A stretch of 64,000 nucleotides of DNA from Trebouxia sp. TZW2008 (taxonomy: Eukaryota > Chlorophyta > Trebouxiophyceae > Trebouxiales > Trebouxiaceae): contig BDIU01000301.1 in NCBI GenBank assembly GCA_002118135.1, forward strand, positions 62,001 to 126,000. The letters run 5' to 3'. Numbering within the stretch: position 1 is the first letter of the stretch; each line of letters opens with the position of its first letter. This document shows positions 34,101 to 45,767 of the stretch, piece by piece. Below the pieces are notes generated by a model. The model searched no databases and was not told the origin of the DNA. It worked only from the letters and a program-made list of their open reading frames with translations. Both the position numbers and the translations under genes were made by a program.

Positions 34101-37092
34101 CAAGGACAGCAAGTCAGATGGCAAGGATCGCTGCAATGCCTTGACCTTCCCCCTCAGCGCCTTTGCCCCCTTGACGTCCATTCCCCTTCTCCCCTTTTTG
34201 TCCCCCATCTCTGCATGCAGCCCTAAAAATGAACTTTGAAGCGTCAGAAGAGGTAATTGCAGAACCCAGAGTGTGATGACCTTCGCTTCAGCAAGGACAG
34301 CGAGGAAGATGGCAAAGTTTGCTGCGCAATGCCTGGCAATGCCTTCATCATACATGATAAACGCCTTGCAGTTGCTACAAATGCCTTGCAAATCCATACC
34401 CTCACCCCTGTCCGTCCTTGCCTGAGTTACGACCCGGTCCCTGCCTGTACCCTGCCTGACTAAGTAGCAACAATGACCAATACACTTCCCAGTGTGAGGT
34501 CTGGTTGTCTACATGATGCTCCCACCGCCTCCCGCCGCCGCCTCCCCCTCCCCCTCCCCGCCTCCATCCCCTCTGCGCCTGAGTTACAAGCCTCTCCCTG
34601 CCCCCTGTCCTGCCTGGTCTCAGTAGCAACAATGATCCATACAGTTCCCAGTGTGAGATCTGCATTTCTGAAGCTCTTCTCTTGTTTTGCCTTTGTTTGC
34701 TGTGGCTTGACTTGGCTGTCGTTGGCACATCTGCAACTCATTGCACTGAAAGACGCAGTCAGCAACAGCAACATCCACACCTGCATGCGTCTACAGTGAC
34801 TGCTCTTTGTAACGACTGCTTTGGTTCCCAAGGAAGTTGTCCTTATATCGGGTTGTCACTCAGAGGTGTTGTCGCAGTCAGGATGCAGAAATTGGTCACC
34901 TGCGACTTGCATTGTCCTTACCAGAAGCATGTCCTCACATGAAATGCTTTTACAAAAAGAAGTTACTGTACACAGTTTCTGTCCAAGATGATAGCTATAC
35001 AGATTGGTGCCAAGCAGTGTGATTGATCAGGACTGAGAACTGCAACATATGTCTTGCTGGTTGCAGGTGATGTGCTTTGAGCTCAGATCTGGCAAGCTCA
35101 GGCAGCTGCGGCTTCAGCAGTACACCATGACAGACGCAGATAGATGCAGACATCCCAAGCTTCTCACACAAAATCAGTTCAGCAAGGCTGCATGGAAGCT
35201 GTGGCACAGCCGTCTGTGCGTCAGTGCACAGCAGGCCGATGCTGTTCCGTTTCCCCAGGCTGTGATTGCATCATCACCTGAGAGCGCAAGTGCCCTGCCC
35301 TTGAGGCCGTTTCTGGCAAACCCCCAGACCCTACCGACCCATGACCACTATGCAGAGGCCAGCACTAGCAACAGCGCTAACCACATGGGTTTTGCCAGTA
35401 ACAGTGCTAATCACGTGGGTTTTGCCGGAGCTTCTGCCAGTAACAGTGCTGATGCTAGTGGTGCTGGTAGTGGGGTTGCCAATGTAAGCAAGGCAGCAGC
35501 TGCAGTGCAGCGCCAGGCTGAGTCAAAGAAGAGGAAGAGAACCCAGAGCTATGCGTCTGCCTCTCGCGATGCTCCAGGTATGTATGCAATATTGCATTTT
35601 CCATACTGAACATTTGACATCCGTAAACACAGTCGACGCCAAAGCCATGCTCCTGCCTCTCCTGAGGTGCCAAATTGTAAGCAAGAATGCTTTCATCCTA
35701 CTGTACATACATTGTCTGGATTATACCGTTGGAACCAACACCGTACATTTCAAGCCATCCAGTACAGCTGCAGTGAGCAGTGTTTGATGATAGCTCTATA
35801 CATCTTCTCCATGCAATGTTGCAAGAGCTTGCTTTGAGACCTTGGGTGTGGAAAACCAAGGCGTGGCCTCCATTGGTCCCAAGCGGGCATTGCATTTGGT
35901 ACACACTGACTCTGGTGGATCAGTTCTGTCCTGCTGAAGGCATCTAACAATCTTTGCAGATGAGCTGTTCTTTGTGGCATTGTCAGACTGGTTCTGCCTT
36001 TGTTGTGTAAAGCCCATGTACTTTCATGCCAACAGCTGCAGCCGCATGAAGCCTGAACAGGCACCATGCAATGCTATGCGCGCTGCTGCTATTGTTGTGC
36101 ACGGCCAAAGCGCTTTCATGCAGAACTCTACTTTCTTTCCCTCGTTCAAACCAATGATACTTGGCAGTCATTTGTGTAAAAGGATCTCTGCGCCCTTCAT
36201 GTCCGGTATAATTGGTTTAGTTTAGCACATGGCCGAACTGGTTGGAGGCAGTTGATTGCTTCTGTACGTACCTAGTTGGGCCTGCTGAGCCTGCCTAGCC
36301 CGTGTTTGTAATGATGAATGAAATGAATGCCAACCAAGTTCAAGCTGTTGCTTTTGTTACGCAGAGCCAGTGTACTACCATGCAAGGAGCTGCAGCCGCA
36401 TGGTAGCTGAAGAGGTGGCGCAGATTCTGCAAGATCCGCGTGCTGTGCCTGACAGTGATGATGAAGAGGACCACCGAGATCGCATGGTACGCCTTGTGCT
36501 GCATATTGCGCTTGTCGCATACAATCCAGGCAGAGAATGGTAGTCCACACATGCAGTTGTGGCCAGTTGAGTTGGGCAACCTGTGTTGACTGCTCGCATT
36601 TGTGCCACATGACTGACTACTCTGTGCTCACTGCATGTGTAAATCTCTGTCTTCCTGTCTGTAGAGATGCCATGCATCTGGAATGCCACTGTTTTTCATG
36701 CGCCTATCTGGTTGTTGAATCATGGCTTGATGTGGGTCAAAAGTTTGCTTTTTGCAACTTGTGTGTGATCCTCCGCTTGCAATGTTGTGTAGATACGAGC
36801 AGTGAAACAGCTGGACAAGCAGACTGACCTCAGTCAAGCAGAGAAGCAATTGATGCTGAGCTGGAACCTACACTTACATGAGCATCCTTGTCTGGCAAAT
36901 TCCCACATGGGTCAACGATGCTTGGACTTTGCTGCTGCCAATTGTCAGGATTTGCGAGCAAGTCCAGATCTAAAGCGTTGCTTCATGGTGCACCTGATCA
37001 ACCTGTGGGAGTTCAACTTGATCAGTCCTGACCTTGTCCATGCTTGCGTGGCTAGCATAGAATGTTTGACTGTCCCAACAACAGCTAGGTAG
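28983..37092 (+). CDS. SUZ12/EMF2-type Polycomb (PRC2) subunit
   Basis: Core subunit of the H3K27 methyltransferase complex PRC2, acting in the nucleus. Supported exons: 28983-29117, 29418-29570, 29874-30012, 30283-30408, 30864-30973, 31369-31502, 33738-33911, 35067-35577, 36365-36486, 36793-37092. The first six join in frame. N-terminus: LWVFVQPMNLYKHLQQRQQS resembles the EMF2 segment KPVELYNIIQRRA. Exon 33738-33911 holds the second half of the C2H2 finger, GLKQHIEASHDLFDFEY. The Cys half may be CILC near 32390, separated by an intron with an antisense LINE. Exon 35067 is long and Ser/Ala-rich and ends with a KKRKRTQSY basic block. Then come YHARSCSRMVAEEVAQILQD with an acidic DSDDEEDHRDRM, and the VEFS box (EKQLMLSWNLHLHEHP to INLWEFNLISPDLVHACVAS). 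Exons between 31503 and 33737 are unresolved. Start: first ATG, MGDCGPSTSG. Confidence 0.85.
30724..30862 (+). repeat. Two copies of SUZ12 exon 5 5' end with acceptor
   Basis: True exon 5 starts after TGCAG at 30864 with AATGCTCTCTGGACAAGGCG. Copies start after TGCAG at about 30728 (ACTGCTTTCTGGACAAGTCC) and after TGCAG at about 30808 (AAGGCTTCCTTGACAAAGC). Both lie upstream of the true exon. Confidence 0.8.
31065..31157. repeat. (CCTG)n / (TCTG)n microsatellite
   Basis: About 16 CCTG units pass into about seven TCTG units without interruption. Lies in a SUZ12 intron. Confidence 0.97.
31596..31860 (+). repeat. Two copies of SUZ12 exon 6 3' half with donor
   Basis: True exon 6 has ITSQVKEGPSLSMQMDLAAA up to the donor at 31502. 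Copies at about 31596-31675 and 31779-31858 keep TCAxG..AAGGA..ATGCAGATG, and the second keeps ACCAG|GTA. Both lie downstream. Confidence 0.85.
32425..32735 (-). mobile_element. LINE 3' end, copy 3, inserted in SUZ12 antisense
   Basis: The complement encodes RSGIARACRLCTLCGSGALN and ends NFMDM, followed by the family 3' UTR and a (TC)n tail, here GAGAGAGAGA at 32425-32434. About 310 bp. Lies in the unresolved SUZ12 intron between 31503 and 33737. Confidence 0.9.
33445..33720 (+). repeat. Three copies of the SUZ12 zinc-finger exon start with acceptor
   Basis: Each unit of about 90 bp has TCATGCAG followed by a version of GGTTTGAAACAGCACATAGAGGCGTCACATGA. Units lie near 33449, 33543 and 33638, ahead of the true exon at 33738. 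Only the last stays open (QHIEASHDLFDFEY). Confidence 0.9.
34078..34345 (+). repeat. Two copies of the SUZ12 finger-exon 3' end, C-rich intron
   Basis: The true segment near 33868-33950 encodes NPECDDIGFCKDGK and is followed by C-rich DNA. Copies at about 34078-34160 and 34258-34345 repeat the same segment and part of the C-rich flank. Unit about 180 bp. Confidence 0.85.
34792..34970 (+). mobile_element. Pogo-like MITE, copy 5
   Basis: TA-CAGTGACTGCTCTTTGTAA to TTACAAAAAGAAGTTACTG-TA, with interior GTCCTTATATCGGGTTGTC and GATGCAGAAATTGGTCACC. Lies in a SUZ12 intron. Confidence 0.85.
35962..36065 (+). repeat. Copy of the SUZ12 exon 36365 start in the preceding intron
   Basis: The copy has AGCCCATGTACTTTCATGCC followed by CAGCTGCAGCCGCATGAAGC, matching AGCCAGTGTACTACCATGCA and GAGCTGCAGCCGCATGGTAG at the true exon. 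It is preceded by GTAA where the true exon has CAG. Confidence 0.8.
36225..36338 (+). repeat. SINE-like dispersed repeat copy with ATGA-rich tail
   Basis: TTGGAGGCAGTTGATTGCTT, GTACGTACCTAGTTGGGCCT, CTGAGCCTGCCTAGCCCGTG, then an AATGATGAATGAAATGAATG tail. In a SUZ12 intron. Confidence 0.85.
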
Positions 37093-37796
37093 ATAGCAAT
37101 AAGGATTGTGATTCATTGACTTTGCCCAAGACCTTGCAGATCTGCTGACAAAACATGTCTTGACGTGTATTGTCGAGTGACAAGGATCACATCCGGATGT
37201 ATTGACATGCTTTGCATCGGATCTGTGCTAGTGACTTGTTTGATGATTTGTTTTCAACATGCTGAGAAGGTGCTCCTGGATTTGCCAGGGGCCTTCAAAA
37301 CAAGGACGCAGCCGGTGGAGGTGTACCAGCGGTTGCTAACACGTTGAGCAATGCCATATGATGATGAGATGCGCTGTACACTTGGTTGGACTTGCTTGAT
37401 CAAGACAAATATCTCGGCAAAATCTTGGATGTGCAATGCCACGTGCTATCTGCTCGTACAATCCTGACTAAGTTCGACCGCATAGTCAGGCGGTCTTATC
37501 TACGGAGGCTCAGGCACCCCACGTGCGATCATGTGCGAGTCTCATGTCAGGACAAGCGTTACATCAGCGGCAGCTTTTGACGGTTCGACGCTCAAGGCGT
37601 TCCGTTGCCACGTGCGTGCAGCCCGTCAAGATAGCTGCAGTACATTGCGCAGTACATCGTCGATGACTCAAGATTTTCTGGAGGATGAGTCATACAGGAA
37701 ATCACCCCTCGCTGGCAGGCTTTGGAAAGAGCCCAAGAAAGAGTCCAATCTCGGCGCATCGAGACCAGCAATCTCACCTCGGTGTCCCGTGCAATC
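37093..37796. other. Intergenic between SUZ12 and the amino acid transporter
   Basis: Head-to-tail spacer of about 700 bp. It should hold the SUZ12 3' UTR and the transporter promoter and 5' UTR. No exon, RNA or repeat family recognised. Confidence 0.4.
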
Positions 37797-40700
37797 ATGG
37801 CTATGGTGAATGACCATGTCACAGATGCGTCAGAAAAGAAGATGGCTGGCGCTCCTGGCAGCGCCGACGTTGCCAGAAGTGCGGGATCTGCAGCACCTGG
37901 CAAGAGACAGAGCCTCGACCTGATATCTCAGAACAACAAGATCGACGCGGAATACCAGCTGCCAGTCACTGCCGATGCCAAGGCAACATGGGTAAGTTCT
38001 GAGCCTCGCGGCCGGAAGTTCGACAGCACGAAGGTGGCAATTATGTAAAGGGGCTTTGCAGCGCAGCGCGTCTCCGGTTGTTGAACGCATGCCGCCTTCT
38101 CCGCCTGCATTATAAGTTGCCCGCATCGCAGCTTACAATATGACACTTGGCGCAGACGCCGTATTGCCGTCTGCCTGGAAAGTATCACGCGATAGTCTTA
38201 CAGAAGTAGACTTACTGCCTACCATGCACACAGGTCCATGCTGCTTTCCACAACATCACAGCTATGGTCGGGGCTGGAGTCTTGGGTAAGCATACCAAGC
38301 TCTATGATTTACTGCACAGTCCGCCAATACAGTCTGCTAGCACACTGCTTTCAGTAGAGAAGTAATGACTGTTGTAGTCGCGGCGCACGTCATGCTGACC
38401 CTCATGTCTTGTGGCTTGTATCAGCATGAGCACATCACATCTGGTAGTTGACATCAGATTTTCCAGTCCATGTCAACCTGCTGAGAACGTACAAGCAACA
38501 CCGTCCTGTCATGCTCCACATAAATACATTCTACGAACAGTTGAATGCTACAAATTCCTACTGTGACGCTGACAACAAGCCAGCCTGGCGAGATCATACT
38601 TGAGCTACACACACTTAGCACATGTGCTGGCGAGTGTTGTTCCAATTATATGATTGCTACAATGCTCATACATGCTGCAGGTCTGCCCAATGCCATGGTG
38701 TACCTTGGCTGGCCAGCAGGAGTTATCATCATGACTTTGTCATGGGTAGCAACCCTGTACACACTGTACCAGATGTGTGCAATGCATGAGGTTCAAGGCC
38801 GGTGAGTCATGGTCTGGTTTTGCAACACTAACAGTGTCACTCTGTGCACGTTCAAAGAGTCTGTAATGTTAGAAGGCTAGCAAAGTTGTATCAACACAGC
38901 AACACAAAAGCAGTTCTTTGATTCCCAGCTATTCCAGTACAGCCATATAGGCTTGTAAAACAAATACATTGTGCACATTGAGGATTTTATATCAGCATGG
39001 TCATCTGGCCTGGCGTTGCTGAGTCACCTTGGTTGCTTTTGCAGGCGTTTCAACAGATACCACGAGCTGGGGCAGTATGCTATGGGTGAGTTGCATTAAG
39101 CAAGCAGTGCAGTCATGGCAACTTCATGCATGTTGCAATGACAATGCACTTTGACCTTCGATGATTCCTTACAATTGCAGCAATGAGCTCTCTGTCAGTA
39201 TGTGTATCCTTGCCAGACAAGTAGCAAGCCCTGAACCTCAGATATTGTTACAGTGAGATCTTGACACTGACATGATACCTAGGGGGTGTTGGTCAGCAAG
39301 GACTGTCATCAAAACACACTGGATACACTGTCAGCGTTCTTGTGTTTGCTCTCACTGTTGACAGCACACAGTGCATAGCTTTCTTGGTGCTAATTTGTTA
39401 GCTGTACCGTCTGCATGAACCTGGCAAGTTTTGAGGGTTTTGAGTGCAGAAGTCGAATCAATTTCACTTCTTCTTGCTGTTGCTGCCAAAAATCTCCAGC
39501 ACAGGGTTTGATCCAGGCTCACTTGGGTTTGTCTTGCTCGCCCAAAGTTTTTCCTTCCAAGACTTGAACCAGGCTCCTTTTATTTTGTCGCGGCTGCCAA
39601 AACTTCCAGTTTCTTTTTATTCTGGTTCGCATGTTGTGCAAGTACAAAATTCACATCAGGCTCACTTGTTGTTGTCCTGACTGCCATGCAGGCAAGAGGG
39701 CAGGATTCTGGACTGTCATTCCCTGTCAGCTGATTGTCATGATTGGGCTGGACATTGTGTACTGTGTGACGGCTGGTAACAGCATGCGTTACGTGTACCA
39801 GCACACATGCCATGGCTGGAGGCAACACACCTGCACCTCTTTTGGGCTTTCAGCTTGGATTGTGGTGTTTGCCGGCATTCAAATGCTGCTGTCCATGGTG
39901 AGCTTTGCTGCTATTCTCCTTTTTTTGTCCCTTCAACATCAGCCTGGATTATGGAGTTTGCTGGCATTCAAATGCTGCTGTCCATGGTGAGCTTTGCTGC
40001 TTGTTCCATCTGTTCTTCCTGTAATTTCGGCCTGGATTGTGGTGTTTGCTGGCCTTCAGATGCTGCTGTCCATCGTGAGCTTTGCTGCCTTTTTTCCATC
40101 TTTTCTTCCTGTAATTTCAGCCTGGATTATGGTGTTTGCTGGCATTCAGATGCTGCTGTCCATTGGAAGCTTCGCTGCTTTTTTTCATCTTTTCTGTTCT
40201 TGTAATGTCAGCCTGGATTGTGGTGTTTGCTGGCATTCAGATGATGGTGACACTGCATGTGTAGGTCCTGGAATCAAGTGCACATGCTCATCGGATTGAT
40301 GTACAGATCTCAACGTTCTCAGGAATCTAGCAGCTTGCTCATCAAAACTATTTGCTGCAGATCCCCAACTTCCACAAGTTGAGTGCCATTTCTCTGCTGG
40401 CCGCCATCATGTCAATCGGCTACTCCACAATCGCAATTGGGGTTGCAGCCCACGCTGGTAAGCAGCCCGGCACAGTGTACAACCTGGATGGTTACACACG
40501 CGCAGACGGAGTCTTTGGCATCTTCAACTCTCTTGGAACAATTGCCTTTGCTTATGGCGGTCACAATGTCGTTATGGAGATTCAGGTAATCCATCTCATC
40601 ATTCATGTGTATAGATACACAATGTGTACATAACGTTCGTGATAGGTCAGCAACCAGTCCAGCCATACATGTATACAGGTTTGCATGCTTGATCCCAACC

Positions 40701-43700
40701 CATTTGAGAGCCTTTGTGTTTGGCTACATTGGCTGTCAAAACTGCACCCAAGCAACTTTAGCTTCTGCTACACACATGCAACAGGAGGTTGTACAGACCA
40801 TGTCAGAGCAAACAAGATACAATTGACTGCATGCGCCAAAGTTCTGCTTATCAATTTGCGTGGCGTGGGTTTTGGCTGCTGCATGTCAAGTGTTTGAAGA
40901 ACAAAAGCTGCATACCTTTCACCAGATTTGCCTTCACATGGGTTGTCACATCTCAAAAGCATTCACTGATTGACGTGTAGTGTTCAATGTACAATCACAA
41001 AGTGTCATTGTTGTACGGGGAGTCCTAGGCGGCAGATCAGCAGATACCGTATGCACTGCAAGCAGCTAGTCTTGCATGCATACACTGGTTCCTCATGCCT
41101 TATATGTAGTTATCGAGTTATGCTGAGTTGTTATCTGAATTTCATACTTGATTGCCTTTACTTTCCCAAGCTGTGACCAGGCTTTGAGACGTGCGGCAAG
41201 ACCTGTTGCCTGGCCACATCATGTTGATCATTCTTTGATTCTATTCTGCGTGTTCTTCACAAAGGCTGACAAGTATGGGATGCTTTGCAGGCCACCATAC
41301 CCTCCAGGCCAACTGCTGCGAAGCCAAACCCTACCTGTGGCCCAATGATGGTGGGTCCATACTCTTCTTGTGCATATGCTTTCATGCAATCATGCAGTCC
41401 TTGTTCATACATGTGCAGTTTTGTCTTTGTGTGCATGCAATGACACAAGCAGGCAATCTATGTCTAAACGTGTCCAGTCCTTGTGCGCATGCAATCATGC
41501 AGCTGATGTCAAGCATATGCTGCACTTGTTCTTGTGTATGCGCTATCATGCAATCCAGCCATCTCACTTTATGCGTATGACATGCCGGGCCCGTCTCTGC
41601 CTTTGTACACACACAATCATGCAACCTCTGTGCATGCGCATGCAGTGCATGGACCGGTTTTGTGCTCTTGAAACACACACTTCATGAGTATTGCTGTACT
41701 GCTGCTGTTTGGAGTGACTGTAGCTGACATTTTGTGCTCTTGAAACACACACTTCATGAGTATTGCTTCACTGGTGCAGTTTGGAGTGACTGTAGCTTAC
41801 ATTCTGGTGGCTTACTGCTACTTTGGAGTCGCCTACACTGGCTACCATGCTTTTGGAAGCCAGACAGCTGGCCAGATTCTGTACTCCTTGGGACATCCAG
41901 TGTGGGTTGTGTGCTTGGCATCTATCTTTGTCATCATCCATGTGTGTGGCAGCTTCCAGGTGAGCTGCCTTGATCAGTCAACAGTCTTTGTCAGTTGGCC
42001 AGATTGTGTACTCTTTGGGACATCCAGTGTGAATGGTGTGCTTGACATCGATCTTTGTTGTCGTTCATGTGTTCGGCAGCTTCCAGGTGAGCTGAGTTCT
42101 TGAGTCATGGCCTGCAGCCGATTTAGTGTGGCTGGTGTGCTTGGCACCAATCTTTGTCAGCCTTCATATTTGCAGCAGCTTCCGGGTGAGCTGCCTTGAT
42201 CAGTCAACAGTCTTTGTCAGTTGGTCAGATTCTGTCTTCATAAAAACATCCAGTGGGGGTGGTGTGCATGGCATCACTCTTTGTCATCATCCATATGTGT
42301 GGCAGCTTCCATGTCAGCTGCCTGTCAGTCATTAACTGAGCCACTTGATCTTTGCTGAGATGTCCTGTGCCCATGTGCATGGTGCCAATTTGTCATCAGC
42401 TGTATCTAGCCGCTGCCATAACCTGTGCATGGGGCTTCGCACAGACATGATATGGTTGCAGTTGCTAGGCTCTAAACTGTAAAGGAGGCATATCGCATGC
42501 ATCTTGACAGTTTGTGGCTTGAGCTAAATGACTCTTGCTGCACCATGCTATGCCCGGGTTGGTCTTGGGTGACAGCCTGATGTCAGTGCTGTCTGGCGGC
42601 TGCCACCACTGCTCCATTGAGTTGCTCACGGACAAAATTTGTTTGCATTTGCGCTGCTCCAAGCTGTCACAAGCCGCCATCTTGGCTGCTCATGGGTCTT
42701 CGCATGGGCAGACGTATTTTGCAGATGTTGTTTTCAAGCTGTAACAAGCTGCCATCTTGGCTGCTTGAAGTCATGTAAGGCGCTGGTTCAGTACACACAT
42801 CTCAGCCGCTGAGTTTCTAGACTGTGTTGAAGTGTACCTATGTGTCAAATCCATGCATCAATTTCTACGTACTGGTGCATGGCATGCCTGTATTGTCAGC
42901 ATGTCATTGTCTGTCACTTGATTGCCATGAGTGCCCTGATGGAGCATTTGGAGACACTGTAGTCAGGTTCAAGGCAAGCATGCGCAAGCCTGCGTTTGCA
43001 TTGCATTGACCAAACATACCAGTTGACATTAGTGAGTGCAATGAGTTGTGTTTCATGAGTGTTCTGTGGGTGTCTACAGGTGTATGCTATGCCCGTGTAT
43101 GACATGATTGAGTATCAGCTGGTGAAGCATCGCATTCCCAACGGTTTCCTGACACGCTTGGTGTACCGTACAGTCTACATTGTGATCGTGGCCTTCGTTG
43201 CTATCAGTCTACCCTTCTTTGGAGGTATGTGCAGTCACATTGCCCTATTTGCATGCTGTTCTGACTCTCTGTTTCAAAATGGCTTTTCCTAGCTTGCTTG
43301 ACATATCTCGTTGTCATTGTGATTGTGGCCTCTGTGTCTATTGGCCTACCCTTATCTGGAGGTATGCACAGTCTTGCTGCATTCTTTTCATTGATTTCTG
43401 ACCTGCTCCAGTTTCAACGAAAATGCCCAGCATGTTTGGCAGCTTTAGTGTAGATCGCAAGCTTGGGCCTTTCATTGCCACCAGTCTGCCCTTCCTTGAA
43501 GATATGTGCAAGTCACGTTGCATAGCAGAAATGACTTTGAGACCTGCTCTGTTAAAGGTGGCATGCATAGCTTAGCAACAGCTTAGATGGGTCTTGAATG
43601 TATGATGGACAATGGGCTTGTCTTGCATGTTTGGTATCTGCTCATGCAAGTTCTGAGTTCCACATTGCATGTGCATGTCATTATGTGCACCAGAACAGCA

Positions 43701-44154
43701 GTTCCCATCTGCTGTTTGGAGAGGAGTGCCCATCATTTTGCAGCAGCATGAAACATTTTTTTTGGACTTTTTTTGCATTGCATGCCAACGCTGTGTTGCG
43801 TGTCAGAGCTGTGTGTCATGTCTTGGCAAAACGCACCTTATTTGACAAAGTATGTATGATAAAGCATTGTAGGACATGACTCAGCACATCTTGGTTGTTT
43901 CTGCGCAAGTCTCAGAGCAAGTCCGTGCTGCTGCAGATCTTCTGGGTTTCATTGGTGCTCTTGGTTTCGGGCCAACCACATACTCCTTGCCCTCAATCTT
44001 TTGGCTCATGGTGTACAAACCAAAGATTACCAACTGGCATTTCTGGGCTTCCTGGGCTTGTATTATTGCTGGCGTTATCATCACTGTTCTTGGTGCTGTT
44101 GGTGGCATGCGTGGTATTATTGTTGACGCTTCCAACTACAAGTTCTACACCTAG
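37797..44154 (+). CDS. Amino acid permease, LHT-type (AAAP family)
   Basis: Proton-coupled amino acid transporter of the plasma membrane, most like plant lysine-histidine transporters. Ten exons in frame: 37797-37991, 38234-38285, 38681-38801, 39045-39085, 39692-39897, 40361-40585, 41291-41350, 41780-41959, 43080-43224, 43937-44154, giving 480 residues. The N-terminal 65 residues are soluble. About ten hydrophobic segments follow, beginning FHNITAMVGAGVLGLPNAMV, the AAAP signature. Others: FNRYHELGQYA, FAYGGHNVVMEIQATIPS, IFVIIHVCGSFQVYAMPVYD and the closing GGMRGIIVDASNYKFYT. Substrate specificity cannot be read from sequence. Introns 5, 8 and 9 contain tandem copies of the 3' ends of exons 5, 8 and 9. 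Confidence 0.95.
39938..40255 (+). repeat. Four tandem copies, about 90 bp, of transporter exon 5 3' end plus donor
   Basis: True exon 5 ends SAWIVVFAGIQMLLSM at 39897, followed by GTGAGCTTTGCTGC. Copies at about 39938, 40030, 40121 and 40211 repeat the last 53 exon bases and the first 35-40 intron bases. Copies 1 and 2 keep GTGAGC, copy 3 has GGAAGC, and copy 4 is cut short. All remain open in the exon frame or a shifted one. Confidence 0.95.
41690..41765 (+). repeat. Upstream copy of transporter exon 8 5' end
   Basis: TTTGGAGTGACTGTAGCTGACATTTTG near 41709 copies TTTGGAGTGACTGTAGCTTACATTC at the true exon start (41780). The flanking GAAACACACACTTCATGAGT is duplicated with it. Confidence 0.88.
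41985..42322 (+). repeat. Three tandem copies of transporter exon 8 3' end plus donor
   Basis: True exon 8 ends SIFVIIHVCGSFQ then GTGAGCTG at 41959. Diverged copies end near 42082, 42184 and 42309, each with GGCAGCTTCC or AGCAGCTTCC; the first two keep GTGAGCTG. Unit about 100-125 bp. Confidence 0.92.
43295..43510 (+). repeat. Two copies of transporter exon 9 3' end plus donor
   Basis: True exon 9 ends VAFVAISLPFFGG then GTATGTGCAG at 43224. Copies near 43305-43365 (VASVSIGLPLSGG, GTATGCACAG) and 43470-43510 (ATSLPFLE, then ATATGTGCA) follow downstream. Confidence 0.9.
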
Positions 44155-45335
44155 ATATTGCTACGGATGTTTTCAGCTTTTGCTCAACGTAGACATCTTG
44201 CTTTTGTGCTTGTCAAACCTGCATTATGCGCACAGGGCCTGTTGTGGGTGTAGCATGTGTTCAGCTTGTTCTGGTTTCAGCAGAGTTGGGCTTGATATCA
44301 ACCCCCAGAATGCCCCATCTTGTTGGCCGGGGTCAGCAAGATTGCTCTGTGTTGTGCTTGTTGCCTTTTCTTGACGCATGGTGAAATACTACTTCTGCAA
44401 TTGCTTGGGATTGCGCCAGAGCCTGAGTATTTCTAGTCAGGGTACAGATATCTACAAAGCGCCTTAATGTGCAGCTACAGCCTTTTCAATGCTTGGCCCC
44501 AATATCATTTGTTTTTGATGTCCGCTTGGATCCCTGCCTCTTGGCTTTCACCTAGTCAATGGGACTTGCTGTGGTCGCTTGAAACTGAACACTCTTAAGG
44601 AAAATTGGGAATACAACACTGCGACGTTTATGTTATGTGCCACCTTTTGCATCACCGCCATGCAAATGCAGCCTGAGCGCACAAGTTGTAGCTACTATAG
44701 TCCTGAGGGTATCTCAAGACACTTTGGCAGCAGCCTGCTGCGCAACAGCTGCTGTAGAATGTGGCTGAATGCGAAGTGTAACCCCCAAAAAAAAACACAA
44801 AAAAAAGCAATGTTACAAGCTCTGCTCAAGCAATGCAATGTCATTGCAGAACCTTTCAAACTCTAGACAAGACAAACATCCAGCACAATAGAGACTCAAG
44901 GTGTGGTAATTGCTGCGAAGTATACTGCCTAATCAGGGTTTTGACTGAACGATGCGTCAGTGTTGAACTTTCATGAGCCTGCGCAAGAAGTCTCTCAATA
45001 GCTGTTGTACAGAAGGTTTACAGTGCATCACATTGCAAGCAGCAGCATGTCCCTATCTGTGGCCATACCTCGTGTCGACGAAGCGAACTTGGCAACCAGA
45101 AGTGATCGCGACAGGCTTTTGCAAAAAGCCCTGCTATTTCACTAATGTTGCATGATCTCTGTCGAAGACCATCATGTCATCAAGTCGGGGAACTTCATGA
45201 CGAAAATCTTCTTGTCGCAAATCTTCTTGCTGCATTAGCTCCATTCATTGGGACCTGCAGCAACATAAAGTATGACTGTCCTCGGAAACATTGATGCTCC
45301 TATACTTCACATGAGCCAAGAAATTTTCCGAGAAT
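44155..45335. other. Gene-poor stretch, nothing recognised
   Basis: Begins with the transporter 3' UTR. Short open frames here have no family similarity that I can see. The A-rich tract CCCAAAAAAAAACACAAAAAAAAG lies near 44782. Confidence 0.4.
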
Positions 45336-45767
45336 ATGGGTGCAGGCGACTTCGCTTATGCCCTAGGATTTTTGGCTGGCTCGAGTTTGACTCGGAAACA
45401 ATCAGGGAAGCACGCGATCAAGCGCATCTTGTTCATGTTATGCAGCAGAAGCTGCTCCTGCGATTTCCATTGTGCGCCTCAAGGTGCTATTGCAAGCTGT
45501 TCGGAGACGTCAAGTTTGCAGCTTTGCAGCAATCGAACACAGGGAGGCAACTCGGCAAAGCTACAACAAGACAAAATGTGCTTCCCAGAGTACAACAGGG
45601 CCCGTGCATCAGAGGTACTTTTACCTGGCATGCAATGTCCCTGACGTTGGTTGCCAGCCACGAGTCGCCTAGCCTTCAGTTCTGTCACAAGCAAATCTCT
45701 TTGCGTCAACGGCATCAGAGTTTCTTCAGGCCTGCAGGAAGCTGTTTGCTGTGTCCTGCTGGGCTGA
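45336..45767 (+). CDS. Possible small two-exon gene, unknown function
   Basis: ATG at 45336 opens 93 codons (MGAGDFAYALGFLAGSSLTR onwards, Cys- and Ser-rich) up to AGAG|GTACTT. An acceptor TGCAG at 45733-45737 continues in frame for nine codons to TGA at 45765-45767, giving 102 residues. The splice sites match the window's style (GT..CTGCAG, 123-nt intron). I do not recognise the protein. Other frames are also partly open, so this may be chance. Confidence 0.3.

Noticed and set aside
41370..41687. Plus-strand frame rich in CMH repeats after transporter exon 7
   Set aside because: Comes from imperfect repeats of TGCATGCAATCATGCA in intron 7; it has no counterpart in the AAAP family.
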